Below are positions 25,660 through 32,654 of a stretch of DNA of 64,000 bases, in pieces (position 1 is the stretch's first letter; every line of letters starts with the position of its first letter). Under the pieces are notes generated by a model that was not told where the DNA came from, ran no database searches, and saw only the letters and a program-made list of their open reading frames with translations. The stretch spans positions 40,451 to 104,450 of the forward strand of contig NZ_RXLZ01000007.1 of assembly GCF_003970865.1 (NCBI RefSeq). Reading direction: 5' to 3'. The translations under genes were made by a program, and so were the position numbers. Source of the DNA: Stenotrophomonas maltophilia. GTDB lineage: Bacteria > Pseudomonadota > Gammaproteobacteria > Xanthomonadales > Xanthomonadaceae.

Positions 25660-26789
25660 ACCTGCTGCCACCGGACCCTGCGCAGTCGCAGACCCCGGTC
25701 AACCTGCTGATCGTCGATGACGTGCCGCAGAACCTGGTAGCCATGCAGGCCCTGCTGCAGCGCGAAGGGGTCAAACTGCTGCTGGCCGGCTCGGGCGCGC
25801 AGGCGCTGGAGTTGCTGCTTGAGCACGAGGTGGCATTGGCCCTGCTTGACGTGCACATGCCGGAGATCGATGGCTTCACCCTGGCCGAACTGATGCGCGG
25901 TTCGCATCGCAGCCGCGACGTTCCGATCATCTTCCTGACCGCCTCTCCGGATGATCCGCTGCGCGTGTTCAAGGGCTACGAGAGCGGTGCGGTCGATTTC
26001 CTGCACAAGCCGGTGGCGCCGCAGGTGATCCTGAGCAAGGTCAATGTCTTCATCGAGTTGTACCAGCAGCGGCAGCTGTTGAAGGCGCGCAACGAGGCGC
26101 TGGAACGCGCGCTCAAGCTCAACGAAACAATGGCAGCGGTGCTGACCCACGACCTGCGCACGCCGCTGTCGGCGATCCTGCTCTGCAGTGACAAGCTGGC
26201 GCTGGAGATCCCGCAGGACAATGCGGGTGCACAGCAGACCCTGCAATACCTGGAGGCCAGCACCCTGCGCATGGCACGCATGGTCGAACAGCTGCTGGAC
26301 TTCTCTCGGATCCGCAGCGGCGGCCTGCGCCTGCAGGCCAGTGCCTGCGACCTGGCCGACGTGACCCGCGCGGTGGTGGCCGAGGCAGGCAGCGCGCATG
26401 GGGCGGAGCGGATCCATCTGGACATGCACGGTGATACGCGGCTGCAGGGCGATCTGGACCGTCTCGGCCAGGTCGCTGCCAACCTGGTCGGCAACGCGTT
26501 GACCCATGGCAGCGAGGCGAGGGTGGAGGTGGATGGGCGCGACCCGCGCAGCGTGCTGTTGCGGGTGAGCAACGCCGGCCGGATCGACGACGCGCTGCTG
26601 CCGCGGCTGTTCGAACCGTTCAAGGCCAGCTTCCACCACAGCAAGGGCCTGGGGCTGGGCCTGTACATCGTCGATCAGTTCGTGCGCGCACACGGGGGGC
26701 GCATCGCCGCACGCAATGAGGCCGGGCAGGTAGTGTTCGAAGCCCTGTTGCCGAGACGCGCAGAGGGGCTGCCTGCAGCGGCAACCTGA
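25656..26789 (+). CDS. Receiver-histidine kinase hybrid
   Basis: A 377-residue soluble protein with the receiver first. Acidic residues are in NLLIVDDVPQNLVAM, the acceptor is D65 in ALLDVHMPEIDGF, and the lysine is in DFLHKPVAPQ. A kinase core follows, with H166 in AAVLTHDLRTPLSAIL, an N box at NLVGNALTHG and a G2 box at HSKGLGLGLYIVDQF. Receiver-kinase proteins are often phosphorylated by an upstream hybrid kinase and set their own kinase activity accordingly. It is the fourth gene of the overlapping hybrid kinase-CheR-CheB operon. Confidence 0.92.
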   Translation: MNLLPPDPAQSQTPVNLLIVDDVPQNLVAMQALLQREGVKLLLAGSGAQALELLLEHEVALALLDVHMPEIDGFTLAELMRGSHRSRDVPIIFLTASPDDPLRVFKGYESGAVDFLHKPVAPQVILSKVNVFIELYQQRQLLKARNEALERALKLNETMAAVLTHDLRTPLSAILLCSDKLALEIPQDNAGAQQTLQYLEASTLRMARMVEQLLDFSRIRSGGLRLQASACDLADVTRAVVAEAGSAHGAERIHLDMHGDTRLQGDLDRLGQVAANLVGNALTHGSEARVEVDGRDPRSVLLRVSNAGRIDDALLPRLFEPFKASFHHSKGLGLGLYIVDQFVRAHGGRIAARNEAGQVVFEALLPRRAEGLPAAAT

Positions 26790-26872
26790 ATTCTTCAGGA
26801 AACGCCCACGGGCACTGAGACGGACTCGTCCGCAACTGCTACCGTGGGTGTACATCTTGTCAAGGAAGCACC

Positions 26873-27301
26873 ATGCCACTGCGTGCCATCGCCTACGTCA
26901 GCCAGGCGCTGCCCGATCTTTCCGCTGAACGGTTGCAGACGCTGGTCGACGATGCAGCCCGCTTCAACAAGGTGGCGGGCGTGACCGGTGTGCTGCTGCA
27001 CGACGGCGGGCGGTTCCTGCAGTACATCGAGGGGCCGCCGGACGGTATCGATTCGGTGTACGAGCGCATCCTGCAGGCCGGCAGCCATGTCGACATCATC
27101 GAACTGGCGCGCGGCCGCCTGGGCCAGCGCCAGTTTCCGTACTGGTCGATGCGCGCGCTGCCGGTGGAAGAGGCGCTGTTGCGCCAGCTGTCATCCAGCG
27201 ACTGGTCGGGTTTTACCCGTGCCCTCCAGGGCGATCGCTCCGCGCCGACGCCGGTGGATCTGCTCGACAACGTCGTCCAGCCAGCCCTGCACGCCGGTTG
27301 A
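26873..27301 (+). CDS. BLUF-domain blue-light photoreceptor
   Basis: A 142-residue protein that is essentially one BLUF (sensor of blue light using FAD) domain plus a short C-terminal tail. Canonical photochemical residues are present: Y8 (LRAIAYVS), N32 (ARFNKVAGVTG), Q50 (GGRFLQYIEGP), W91 and M93 (FPYWSMRA). With no output domain it must signal through a partner. It begins 83 bases after the receiver-kinase gene in the same direction. It could therefore share its transcript and feed light input to that phosphorelay, though an independent promoter is possible. Confidence 0.92.
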   Translation: MPLRAIAYVSQALPDLSAERLQTLVDDAARFNKVAGVTGVLLHDGGRFLQYIEGPPDGIDSVYERILQAGSHVDIIELARGRLGQRQFPYWSMRALPVEEALLRQLSSSDWSGFTRALQGDRSAPTPVDLLDNVVQPALHAG

Positions 27302-27304
27302 GCG

Positions 27305-27625
27305 TCAACGCGCGGTGCCGCCGCAGTAGGCGGCATGCAGCGCCTGCAGCACGCCCAGTGCGGGCCCTTCAATCACGCGGTAGTGGATGGCCTGCGCTTC
27401 GCGCCGCGTCGCGACGATGTCCAGTTCGCGCAGCACCGCCAGATGCTGTGACAGCGCGGATGCGCTGAGTCCGGTCAGTGCCTGCAGTTCCGGCACCGGC
27501 GCCTCACCTTCGACCAGGCGGCACAGCACGCGCAGCCGCGCAGGATGGGCAAGGCTTTTAAGCAACGTCGCAGCCTGGGCAGCGTGCTCGGCCATGGCGG
27601 CGCTGTCGAGCGGGGTGCGGGCCAT
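27305..27625 (-). CDS. ArsR/SmtB-family repressor of the BigR/SqrR persulfide-sensor type
   Basis: A 106-residue winged-helix repressor with the ArsR core (LLKSLAHPARLRVLCRL and SASALSQHLAVLRELDIV, then TRREAQAIHYRV). Two cysteines, C35 in helix 2 and C101 near the C-terminus (LHAAYCGG), are 66 residues apart. That is the position and spacing of the redox or persulfide-sensing pair of BigR/YgaV/SqrR, whereas the ELCVC metal site of true ArsR is absent. It is divergent from a split YeeE/YedE sulfur transporter with a doubled palindrome between them, so it should repress that operon and itself until sulfane sulfur accumulates. Confidence 0.88.
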   Translation of the reverse strand: MARTPLDSAAMAEHAAQAATLLKSLAHPARLRVLCRLVEGEAPVPELQALTGLSASALSQHLAVLRELDIVATRREAQAIHYRVIEGPALGVLQALHAAYCGGTAR

Positions 27626-27639
27626 GGTTGACCTTTTGG

Positions 27640-27670
27640 TTTAGATGAAGCTAATTTAGAAAAAACTAAA
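27640..27670. promoter_or_regulatory. Doubled operator between the ArsR-type repressor and the YeeE pair
   Basis: Two back-to-back copies of TTTAG-N6-CTAA occupy 27640-27654 and 27655-27670. They are nested in a longer dyad whose 12-base arms (27633-27644 and 27666-27677) match at 11 positions. It is AT-rich in an otherwise GC-rich context and sits in the divergent promoter region. It is the natural binding site for two dimers of the adjacent repressor. Confidence 0.75.
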
Positions 27671-27711
27671 TCAAAAGGCAAGCGAATGAATGGAATGAGC
27701 GGAGGCAGGTC

Positions 27712-28149
27712 ATGACCCTGCCGTGGGCCGCAGTGGCGGGAGGCGCATTGATCGGTGCGGCAGCGGTGCTGTTGCTGGCCACAACGGGCCGCGTGGCCGG
27801 CATCAGTGGCATCGCCGCTGGCAGCGTGCGTGCAGTGCCAGGTGAGCGAGGTTGGCGCTGGGCCTTCCTGCTCGGCCTGCTGGCTGCTGCAGGGCTGGTG
27901 CTGTGGTGGCAGGCGGCGCCAGGGCAAGCGCCCCGCACCCTGCTGCGTGACGCCTTGCCGGCGTGGCAGCTGATCGGTGCCGGCCTGCTGGTCGGCTTCG
28001 GTACTCGGTTGGGCAACGGCTGCACCAGCGGTCACGGAGTCTGCGGCCTGGCCCGCGGCTCAAAGCGGTCGCTGCTGGCGGTGCTGGTGTTCATGGCCTG
28101 CGCCATGCTGACCACATTCCTGATCCGTCACGGCGGAGGCTTCGCATGA
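27712..28149 (+). CDS. YeeE/YedE-family transporter, N-terminal half (PmpA-like)
   Basis: A 145-residue membrane protein with about four hydrophobic segments. It has the family signature GTRLGNGCTSGHGVCGLAR (residues about 97-115), where the conserved cysteines carry sulfur in thiosulfate-importing YeeE. It corresponds to half of a full-length YeeE; the other half is the next gene, overlapping by four bases (ATGA). GGAGG six bases before the ATG is a strong ribosome-binding site. The BigR-type repressor and doubled operator upstream indicate induction by reactive sulfur species. Confidence 0.88.
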   Translation: MTLPWAAVAGGALIGAAAVLLLATTGRVAGISGIAAGSVRAVPGERGWRWAFLLGLLAAAGLVLWWQAAPGQAPRTLLRDALPAWQLIGAGLLVGFGTRLGNGCTSGHGVCGLARGSKRSLLAVLVFMACAMLTTFLIRHGGGFA

Positions 28150-28559
28150 GCCGCACGATGGCTGCCGCCGGTGCGGCAGGCGCGCTTTTCGGCGCAGGCC
28201 TGGCGTTGGCCGGCATGACCGATCCGCGCCGCATCCTCGGTTTCCTCGATATCGCCGGCGATTTCGATCCCACCTTGGCCTGGGTGCTGGCCTCTGCACT
28301 GCTGGTCAGCGCGGTTGGCCAGCGCTGGGTGCTGCGGCGCGCGCGTCCTTCCTGCGCAACGCACTTCCAATTGCCTGCTGCGCGCGGTGTTGATCTGCGT
28401 CTGGTGCTGGGCGCGGCGTTGTTCGGCATCGGCTGGGGCTGGGCAGGCTATTGCCCCGGCCCTGCCATCGCCGGGCTGGCGGTGGGATCGCGCGAGGCGC
28501 TGTGGTTCGTGCCGGCGATGCTTGCAGGTTTCTGGCTGCATGATCGCGTGGTTCGCTGA
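28146..28559 (+). CDS. YeeE/YedE-family transporter, C-terminal half (PmpB-like)
   Basis: A 137-residue membrane protein with about four hydrophobic segments and the second-half signatures AGMTDPRRILGFLDIAGDFD and FGIGWGWAGYCPGPAIAGLA, including the conserved cysteine. It pairs with the preceding gene to make a complete YeeE/YedE-like channel for a sulfur compound. The ATG at 28146 overlaps the first half's stop and is preferred over an out-of-context upstream start in the same frame. Confidence 0.88.
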   Translation: MSRTMAAAGAAGALFGAGLALAGMTDPRRILGFLDIAGDFDPTLAWVLASALLVSAVGQRWVLRRARPSCATHFQLPAARGVDLRLVLGAALFGIGWGWAGYCPGPAIAGLAVGSREALWFVPAMLAGFWLHDRVVR

Positions 28560-28626
28560 GGCTTCACCACTGTGTCACCCTGCATGGGGTCATATCCATG
28601 GATCACGGGGAAAGGAGCGTAACGAC

Positions 28627-29679
28627 ATGGCACGGATGAAGTGGAAGGAAAGGGCACTGCTTGCGGTCGCACTGGCCGCAGCAGCAGCCCCGGCGCTGGC
28701 CTGCACGCGTGCGGTGTACCTGGGCGACAACGGCGATGTGATCACCGCGCGCTCGATGGACTGGAAGGTCGATGTAGCGACCAATCTCTACGTGCTGCCG
28801 CGCGGTATCGCACGTAGCGGCCAGGCCGGCCCGAAGTCGCTGGCGTGGACCGCGCGCTACGGTTCGGTGGTGGCCACCGGCTACGACGTATCGACCACCG
28901 ATGGCATGAACGAAAAGGGCCTGGTGGCCAACCTGCTGTGGCTGGTCGAATCGGAGTATCCGCAGCAGCGTGGCAACAAGCCGGGCCTGGCCATTTCGCT
29001 GTGGGCGCAGTATGTGCTGGACAACTTCGCTACCGTGGAAGAGGCGGTCACCGCGTTGACGCGCGAACCGTACTCGATCGTCACCGACAAGGTGCCTGGC
29101 GAAGATCGGCAGGCGACGCTGCACCTGTCGCTGTCCGATGCCAGCGGCGACAGTGCCATCGTCGAGTACATCGGCGGTCGCCAGGTGATCCACCATGACC
29201 GGCGCTATCAGGTGATGACCAACTCACCGATCTTCGAGCAGCAGCTGGCCCTCAACAGCTACTGGCAGCAGATCGGCGGCACGGTGATGCTGCCGGGCAC
29301 CAACCGCTCCGCCGACCGATTCGCGCGCGCCTCGTTCTACATCAACGCCATTCCCAAGGCCGAGGATCCGGTAGAGGCCTTGGCCAGTGTGTTCAGCGTG
29401 ATCCGCAACGCGTCGGTGCCGTATGGCATCACCACCCCGGGTGAGCCGAACATCTCATCCACGCGCTGGCGCACCGTGGCCGACCACAAGCGGCGGCTGT
29501 ACTTCTTCGAATCGGCATTGACCCCGAACACCTTCTGGGTCGATCTGAACAAGGTCGATTTCGGCGGGAAGGTGCTCAAGCTCGACCTTGGAAAGGATCA
29601 GCGCAACACCTTTGCCGGCGATGCACTGGGCCAGTTCGTGCCCAGCGCACCGTTCACCTTCCTCGGCGTCGACGGTTAG
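28627..29679 (+). CDS. Secreted choloylglycine/penicillin-V-acylase-type Ntn amidase
   Basis: A 350-residue linear-amide C-N hydrolase. The signal peptide (LLAVALAAAAAPALA) ends directly before a cysteine (ALA/CTRAVYLGDNGDVITARSMDW), which would become the N-terminal nucleophile after signal peptidase cleavage. The R in ITARSMDW and the later GITTPGEPNISSTRWRTVAD (Asn and Arg) complete the family's active site. Substrates in this family include bile-salt conjugates, penicillin V and acyl-homoserine lactones. AAAGGAG lies upstream of the ATG at 28627. It converges on the next gene with overlapping stop codons. Confidence 0.88.
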   Translation: MARMKWKERALLAVALAAAAAPALACTRAVYLGDNGDVITARSMDWKVDVATNLYVLPRGIARSGQAGPKSLAWTARYGSVVATGYDVSTTDGMNEKGLVANLLWLVESEYPQQRGNKPGLAISLWAQYVLDNFATVEEAVTALTREPYSIVTDKVPGEDRQATLHLSLSDASGDSAIVEYIGGRQVIHHDRRYQVMTNSPIFEQQLALNSYWQQIGGTVMLPGTNRSADRFARASFYINAIPKAEDPVEALASVFSVIRNASVPYGITTPGEPNISSTRWRTVADHKRRLYFFESALTPNTFWVDLNKVDFGGKVLKLDLGKDQRNTFAGDALGQFVPSAPFTFLGVDG

Positions 29680-30464
29680 TTCGACGCCTGGCTGGAGGCC
29701 GGGTAGACCGCCTGGATCGTGCAGCTGCCGCGGGTGTACTGCGGCAGCGGGGCGATGCTTTCACTGCGCAGATCGTCTGTCTCGAACTCGGCGGTCATGA
29801 TCCGATCGCCAGGATTGCCGCAGATCAGGCCATTCTGCAGGCCCGAGTGGAAGCTCAGCTGCGGCGCGCGGTCGAGCTGGCGGCAGTGGCTGCCGAGTTC
29901 GACCCGGTAGTAGCGATGGCCACCATTACGGTGCGGATTGGTCTCCACCAGCATGCCCTGCGGGTCGGATGACCAGGCACGCACGTTGCGCGTGGCAAAG
30001 TAGTAGGACGGTGAGCCGCCGAAGCTGCGGCGTACCTCCTTGCGTTCGCGGATGGTCACGGCGGGCAGGGTGGCCGTGCGCAGGCGGTCGCTGTCGCGGG
30101 CGACGCTGGCATAGTCGCGATCCTGCAGCGGGGTGACCGCGCTGACGGTGCATCGGCGGCCGTCGACCACGACGCGTTCACTGGGGCGGCCGCACGCCCA
30201 ACCGGCGGGGGCTTCCAGTTTCAGCGAAGTGGCACCGCGGACGCCGGGACAATCTTCGTTGAAGTCGATCCGATAGGCCTGGCCGGAGGCGGCGCGCAGT
30301 GCGATCGAGCGCGGTGATGCCTGCTCCACTTCCTGTACGCCGACCGCGTCCATGCAGTGTGGAGCCGGTGGCGTACGCTCCTGTGCGGAGGCCGAAGCTG
30401 CGAGCACCAGGCAGAGGCTGGTGGCGAGCACCAGGGACACCTGCTGATGGGTCATGTCCTGCAC
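29676..30464 (-). CDS. Secreted protein with two tandem cysteine-containing repeats (hypothetical)
   Basis: A 262-residue protein with a signal peptide (SLVLATSLCLVLAASASAQ) and an internal duplication. The first half has QAYRIDFNEDCPGVRG, then WACGRPSERV, then RRCTVSAVTPL. The second has HRYYRVELGSHCRQLD, then LICGNPGDRI, then GSCTIQAVYPA. The paired cysteines probably form disulfides in the periplasm. The layout resembles the DUF6491-type small secreted proteins common in this family of bacteria, here in tandem; function unknown. Its stop overlaps the stop of the convergent amidase gene. Confidence 0.75.
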   Translation of the reverse strand: MQDMTHQQVSLVLATSLCLVLAASASAQERTPPAPHCMDAVGVQEVEQASPRSIALRAASGQAYRIDFNEDCPGVRGATSLKLEAPAGWACGRPSERVVVDGRRCTVSAVTPLQDRDYASVARDSDRLRTATLPAVTIRERKEVRRSFGGSPSYYFATRNVRAWSSDPQGMLVETNPHRNGGHRYYRVELGSHCRQLDRAPQLSFHSGLQNGLICGNPGDRIMTAEFETDDLRSESIAPLPQYTRGSCTIQAVYPASSQASN

Positions 30465-30494
30465 TCCCTGCGTTGGATGACGGATCGACTATAG

Positions 30495-30515
30495 CAACGG
30501 TTTGCACGGCCGTTG
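30495..30515. promoter_or_regulatory. Inverted repeat in the divergent promoter region before the AraC-type gene
   Basis: CAACGG (30495-30500) and CCGTTG (30510-30515) are separated by nine bases, between the divergent secreted-protein gene and the AraC-family gene. It is a plausible site for the adjacent regulator, but six-base arms in GC-rich DNA are weak evidence. Confidence 0.25.
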
Positions 30516-30536
30516 TTACACGCGCACACTGCCCGG

Positions 30537-31235
30537 ATGGGCGCCATCTTCCATCTGCGGCACTACGGACAGGCCACTGGCCTGGACCGCCATGACTACG
30601 CGCAGTGGGTGCTGCCGCTGCAGGGTGAGCTGCAGTTCGAGATGGAAGGGCGCGGCGGTCGGCTGGACCTGTTGCAGGGGGCTTTCGTTGCCGCTGGCGA
30701 AGCGCATGACCAGATGGCTGATGGTCCCAATGGTTTCGTGATCGTTGACTGTCCTCCGGGCGTGCTCGATGACGGCACGCAGGAGCATCTGTGCCGCCAA
30801 CGCTGGCTTTACCTGCCATTGGCGCTGCGCCAGCGTCTTGCCAGTGTGCAGGCAGGGCAGCCGATGCCGGCACTGTTGCCGCAGTTGCTGCAGGTATTTG
30901 CACCTGCTGGCAGTGGCGCGCGCATGCAGGGCCTGTGTGCGGCGGTCCAGGCCGACCCCGGGCAGGCGTGGCCGGTGGCGCGCATGGCTGCGTTCGTCGG
31001 GGTCAGCGAGAGCCGGTTGCACGCGCTGTTCCAGCAGGAGTTCGGGCTCAGCCCGCAGGCCTGGCTCAGTGCGTGCCGCCTGCGCTGGGCCAAGCATCAG
31101 CTGCGTGCCAGCACCGCGCCGATCAGCGAAATCGCACTGTGTGCAGGCTACTCCGAGCAGAGCGCATTGACCCGCGCGCTGCGTCGTGAGTGTGGCCAGA
31201 CCCCGGCCGCGTGGCGCAGGGGCGCCGGACTGTAG
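30537..31235 (+). CDS. AraC-family transcriptional regulator
   Basis: A 232-residue regulator (from the ATG at 30537; the frame is open to a TTG at 30513). The N-terminal cupin (HDYAQWVLPLQGELQFEMEG, then AAGEAHDQMA) resembles small-ligand AraC sensors. The C-terminal HTH pair is PVARMAAFVGVSESRLHALF with QQEFGLSPQAWLSACRLRWA, then ISEIALCAGYSEQSALTRAL. It lies upstream of an EamA exporter in the same direction, separated by a SMAG repeat. This fits a regulator-exporter pair, although no operon link is visible. Confidence 0.87.
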   Translation: MGAIFHLRHYGQATGLDRHDYAQWVLPLQGELQFEMEGRGGRLDLLQGAFVAAGEAHDQMADGPNGFVIVDCPPGVLDDGTQEHLCRQRWLYLPLALRQRLASVQAGQPMPALLPQLLQVFAPAGSGARMQGLCAAVQADPGQAWPVARMAAFVGVSESRLHALFQQEFGLSPQAWLSACRLRWAKHQLRASTAPISEIALCAGYSEQSALTRALRRECGQTPAAWRRGAGL

Positions 31236-31254
31236 CGTCGAGCCATGCTCGACC
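31232..31254 (+). repeat. SMAG palindrome
   Basis: Begins GTAG and forms a hairpin with GTCGAGC/GCTCGAC arms around CAT, at the very end of the AraC-type gene. It matches the GTAG-headed short palindromes of Stenotrophomonas. Confidence 0.7.
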
Positions 31255-31346
31255 CTACAAACGCGACGGGGCAGTAGCCTCGGTCAAGAACGACCCACCG
31301 GCCGCCGCGTACACTGCGCGGCCTCTTCTCCCCCCGAAGATCCCGA

Positions 31347-32297
31347 ATGCGCAACAATCCGATGGCCCTGGGCATCGCCAATGGCGTGGCCGCTGGCGCG
31401 CTGTGGGGCGTGGTTTTCCTCGCGCCCGCCGTGCTGCAGTCGTTCAATGCCCTGCAACTGTCGGCCGGCCGCTATCTGGTCTACGGCCTGATCGCCGTGG
31501 CCCTGCTGCTGCCGCGCTGGAAGCGGCTGGCACCGCGGCTGGGCCGCGCCGAATGGATCGGCCTGTTGTGGCTGAGCCTGGCCGGGAACCTGGTGTATTT
31601 CCTGCTGCTGGCGACGGCGGTGCAGTGGGCCGGTGGCGCGGCGGCATCCTTGATTGTCGGCCTGATTCCGGTGGTGGTCACCCTGGTTGGCGTGCGCGAG
31701 CAGGGCGCTGTACCACTGAAGCAGCTGCTGCCGGCACTCGGCCTGTGCGTGCTGGGCGTAGCACTGGTTGGCTGGGAAGCACTGATGTCCGAGCATCTGG
31801 CAACCCCGTGGCGGCAGCGCCTGATCGGCCTGCTGTGCGCGTTCGGCGCGCTGTTCTCGTGGGCGTTGTACTCGATCGGTAACAGTCGCTGGCTGGCGCG
31901 CCGAACGGATCTGTCCAGCCACGACTGGTCGCTGCTGACCGGCGTTACGACCGGCGGCCTGGCCCTGCTGCTGGTGCCGATGGCCTTCATCGGCCACACC
32001 GGCGGGCACACGGCGGCGCAATGGAGTGGTTTCTGGGCAATCAGCGCCGGTGTGGCGGTGGTGGCCTCGATCCTCGGCAATGCGTTCTGGAACCGCGCCA
32101 GCCGCCTGCTGCCGCTGACTCTGACCGGCCAGATGATCGTGTTCGAGACGCTGTTCGCGCTGGCGTATGCCTTCGCCTGGCAGCAGCGCTGGCCCTCGCT
32201 GCTGGAAGCACTGGCGATCGTGTTCCTGGTGGCCGGCGTGATGCTGTGCGCGCATGCCCATCGCACACCGCGGGCGATCGCCGAACATGCCGCCTGA
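31347..32297 (+). CDS. EamA/DMT-superfamily permease
   Basis: A 316-residue drug/metabolite transporter with ten hydrophobic segments in two five-helix halves, the second starting near LIGLLCAFGALFSWALYSIG. Family features include the N-terminal ANGVAAGALWGVVFLAPAVL and the end of each repeat (TAVQWAGGAAASLIVGLIPV). EamA members export amino acids, cofactors or drugs. It sits between an AraC regulator and the threonine operon leader. Its position beside thr genes could hint at threonine or homoserine export, but that is only proximity. Confidence 0.9.
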   Translation: MRNNPMALGIANGVAAGALWGVVFLAPAVLQSFNALQLSAGRYLVYGLIAVALLLPRWKRLAPRLGRAEWIGLLWLSLAGNLVYFLLLATAVQWAGGAAASLIVGLIPVVVTLVGVREQGAVPLKQLLPALGLCVLGVALVGWEALMSEHLATPWRQRLIGLLCAFGALFSWALYSIGNSRWLARRTDLSSHDWSLLTGVTTGGLALLLVPMAFIGHTGGHTAAQWSGFWAISAGVAVVASILGNAFWNRASRLLPLTLTGQMIVFETLFALAYAFAWQQRWPSLLEALAIVFLVAGVMLCAHAHRTPRAIAEHAA

Positions 32298-32435
32298 ATG
32301 CGCTCGTCAAGCGTGCTGATGCCGGCTTGGTCTCAGATGCAACCAAATGCCGGCACGTTGACCGATGATCGCGGCAATGGTTTTTTGCATCGCAGCACTT
32401 GACAGCGGACCGGCGCACAGTGTTTTCTGTGCGTC

Positions 32436-32570
32436 ATGGTTCTTGATGCCGCCCACGCCAGCCTGATCGCCCCCGCCACCGCGGGCCGTTCGACTGCGCC
32501 GGTCGCCACCACCACCATTACCACCACCACCGTCACCACTGCCCTGGTGCGGCCCGTCGTCTTCGTGTAA
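32436..32570 (+). CDS. thrL: Threonine operon leader peptide
   Basis: A 44-residue peptide whose centre reads ATTTITTTTVTTAL, with nine threonines and an isoleucine in thirteen residues from residue 24, ending at TAA 84 bases before thrA. Runs of regulatory codons in a short frame before thrA are the signature of ribosome-mediated attenuation by charged tRNA-Thr (and possibly tRNA-Ile). A TTGACA at 32399 lies close upstream but has a poor -10 and would leave almost no untranslated leader, so the true promoter is probably further left. Confidence 0.85.
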   Translation: MVLDAAHASLIAPATAGRSTAPVATTTITTTTVTTALVRPVVFV

Positions 32571-32584
32571 CTCCCGAAAACCAC

Positions 32585-32638
32585 GGCCCCGCACCATACA
32601 GGTGGCGGGGAAACTCGACACCTGCATGCGACGGGGCC
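32585..32638 (+). promoter_or_regulatory. Attenuator hairpins of the threonine operon
   Basis: CCCCGC (32587-32592) can pair with GCGGGG (32605-32610), while GGCCCCG (32585-32591) can instead pair with CGGGGCC (32632-32638). The two pairings exclude each other, as expected for an antiterminator/terminator switch after a leader peptide. No U-run follows either stem, so the off-state may act on Rho access or on thrA translation rather than as a classical intrinsic terminator. Confidence 0.5.
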
Positions 32639-32654
32639 TCCTACCGAGGTCTGC

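Noticed and set aside
32399..32427. TTGACA-headed promoter directly before the threonine leader ORF
   Set aside because: The -10 at the right distance is poor, and transcription from it would leave fewer than ten bases before the leader ATG. The real promoter is probably further upstream but could not be picked out.
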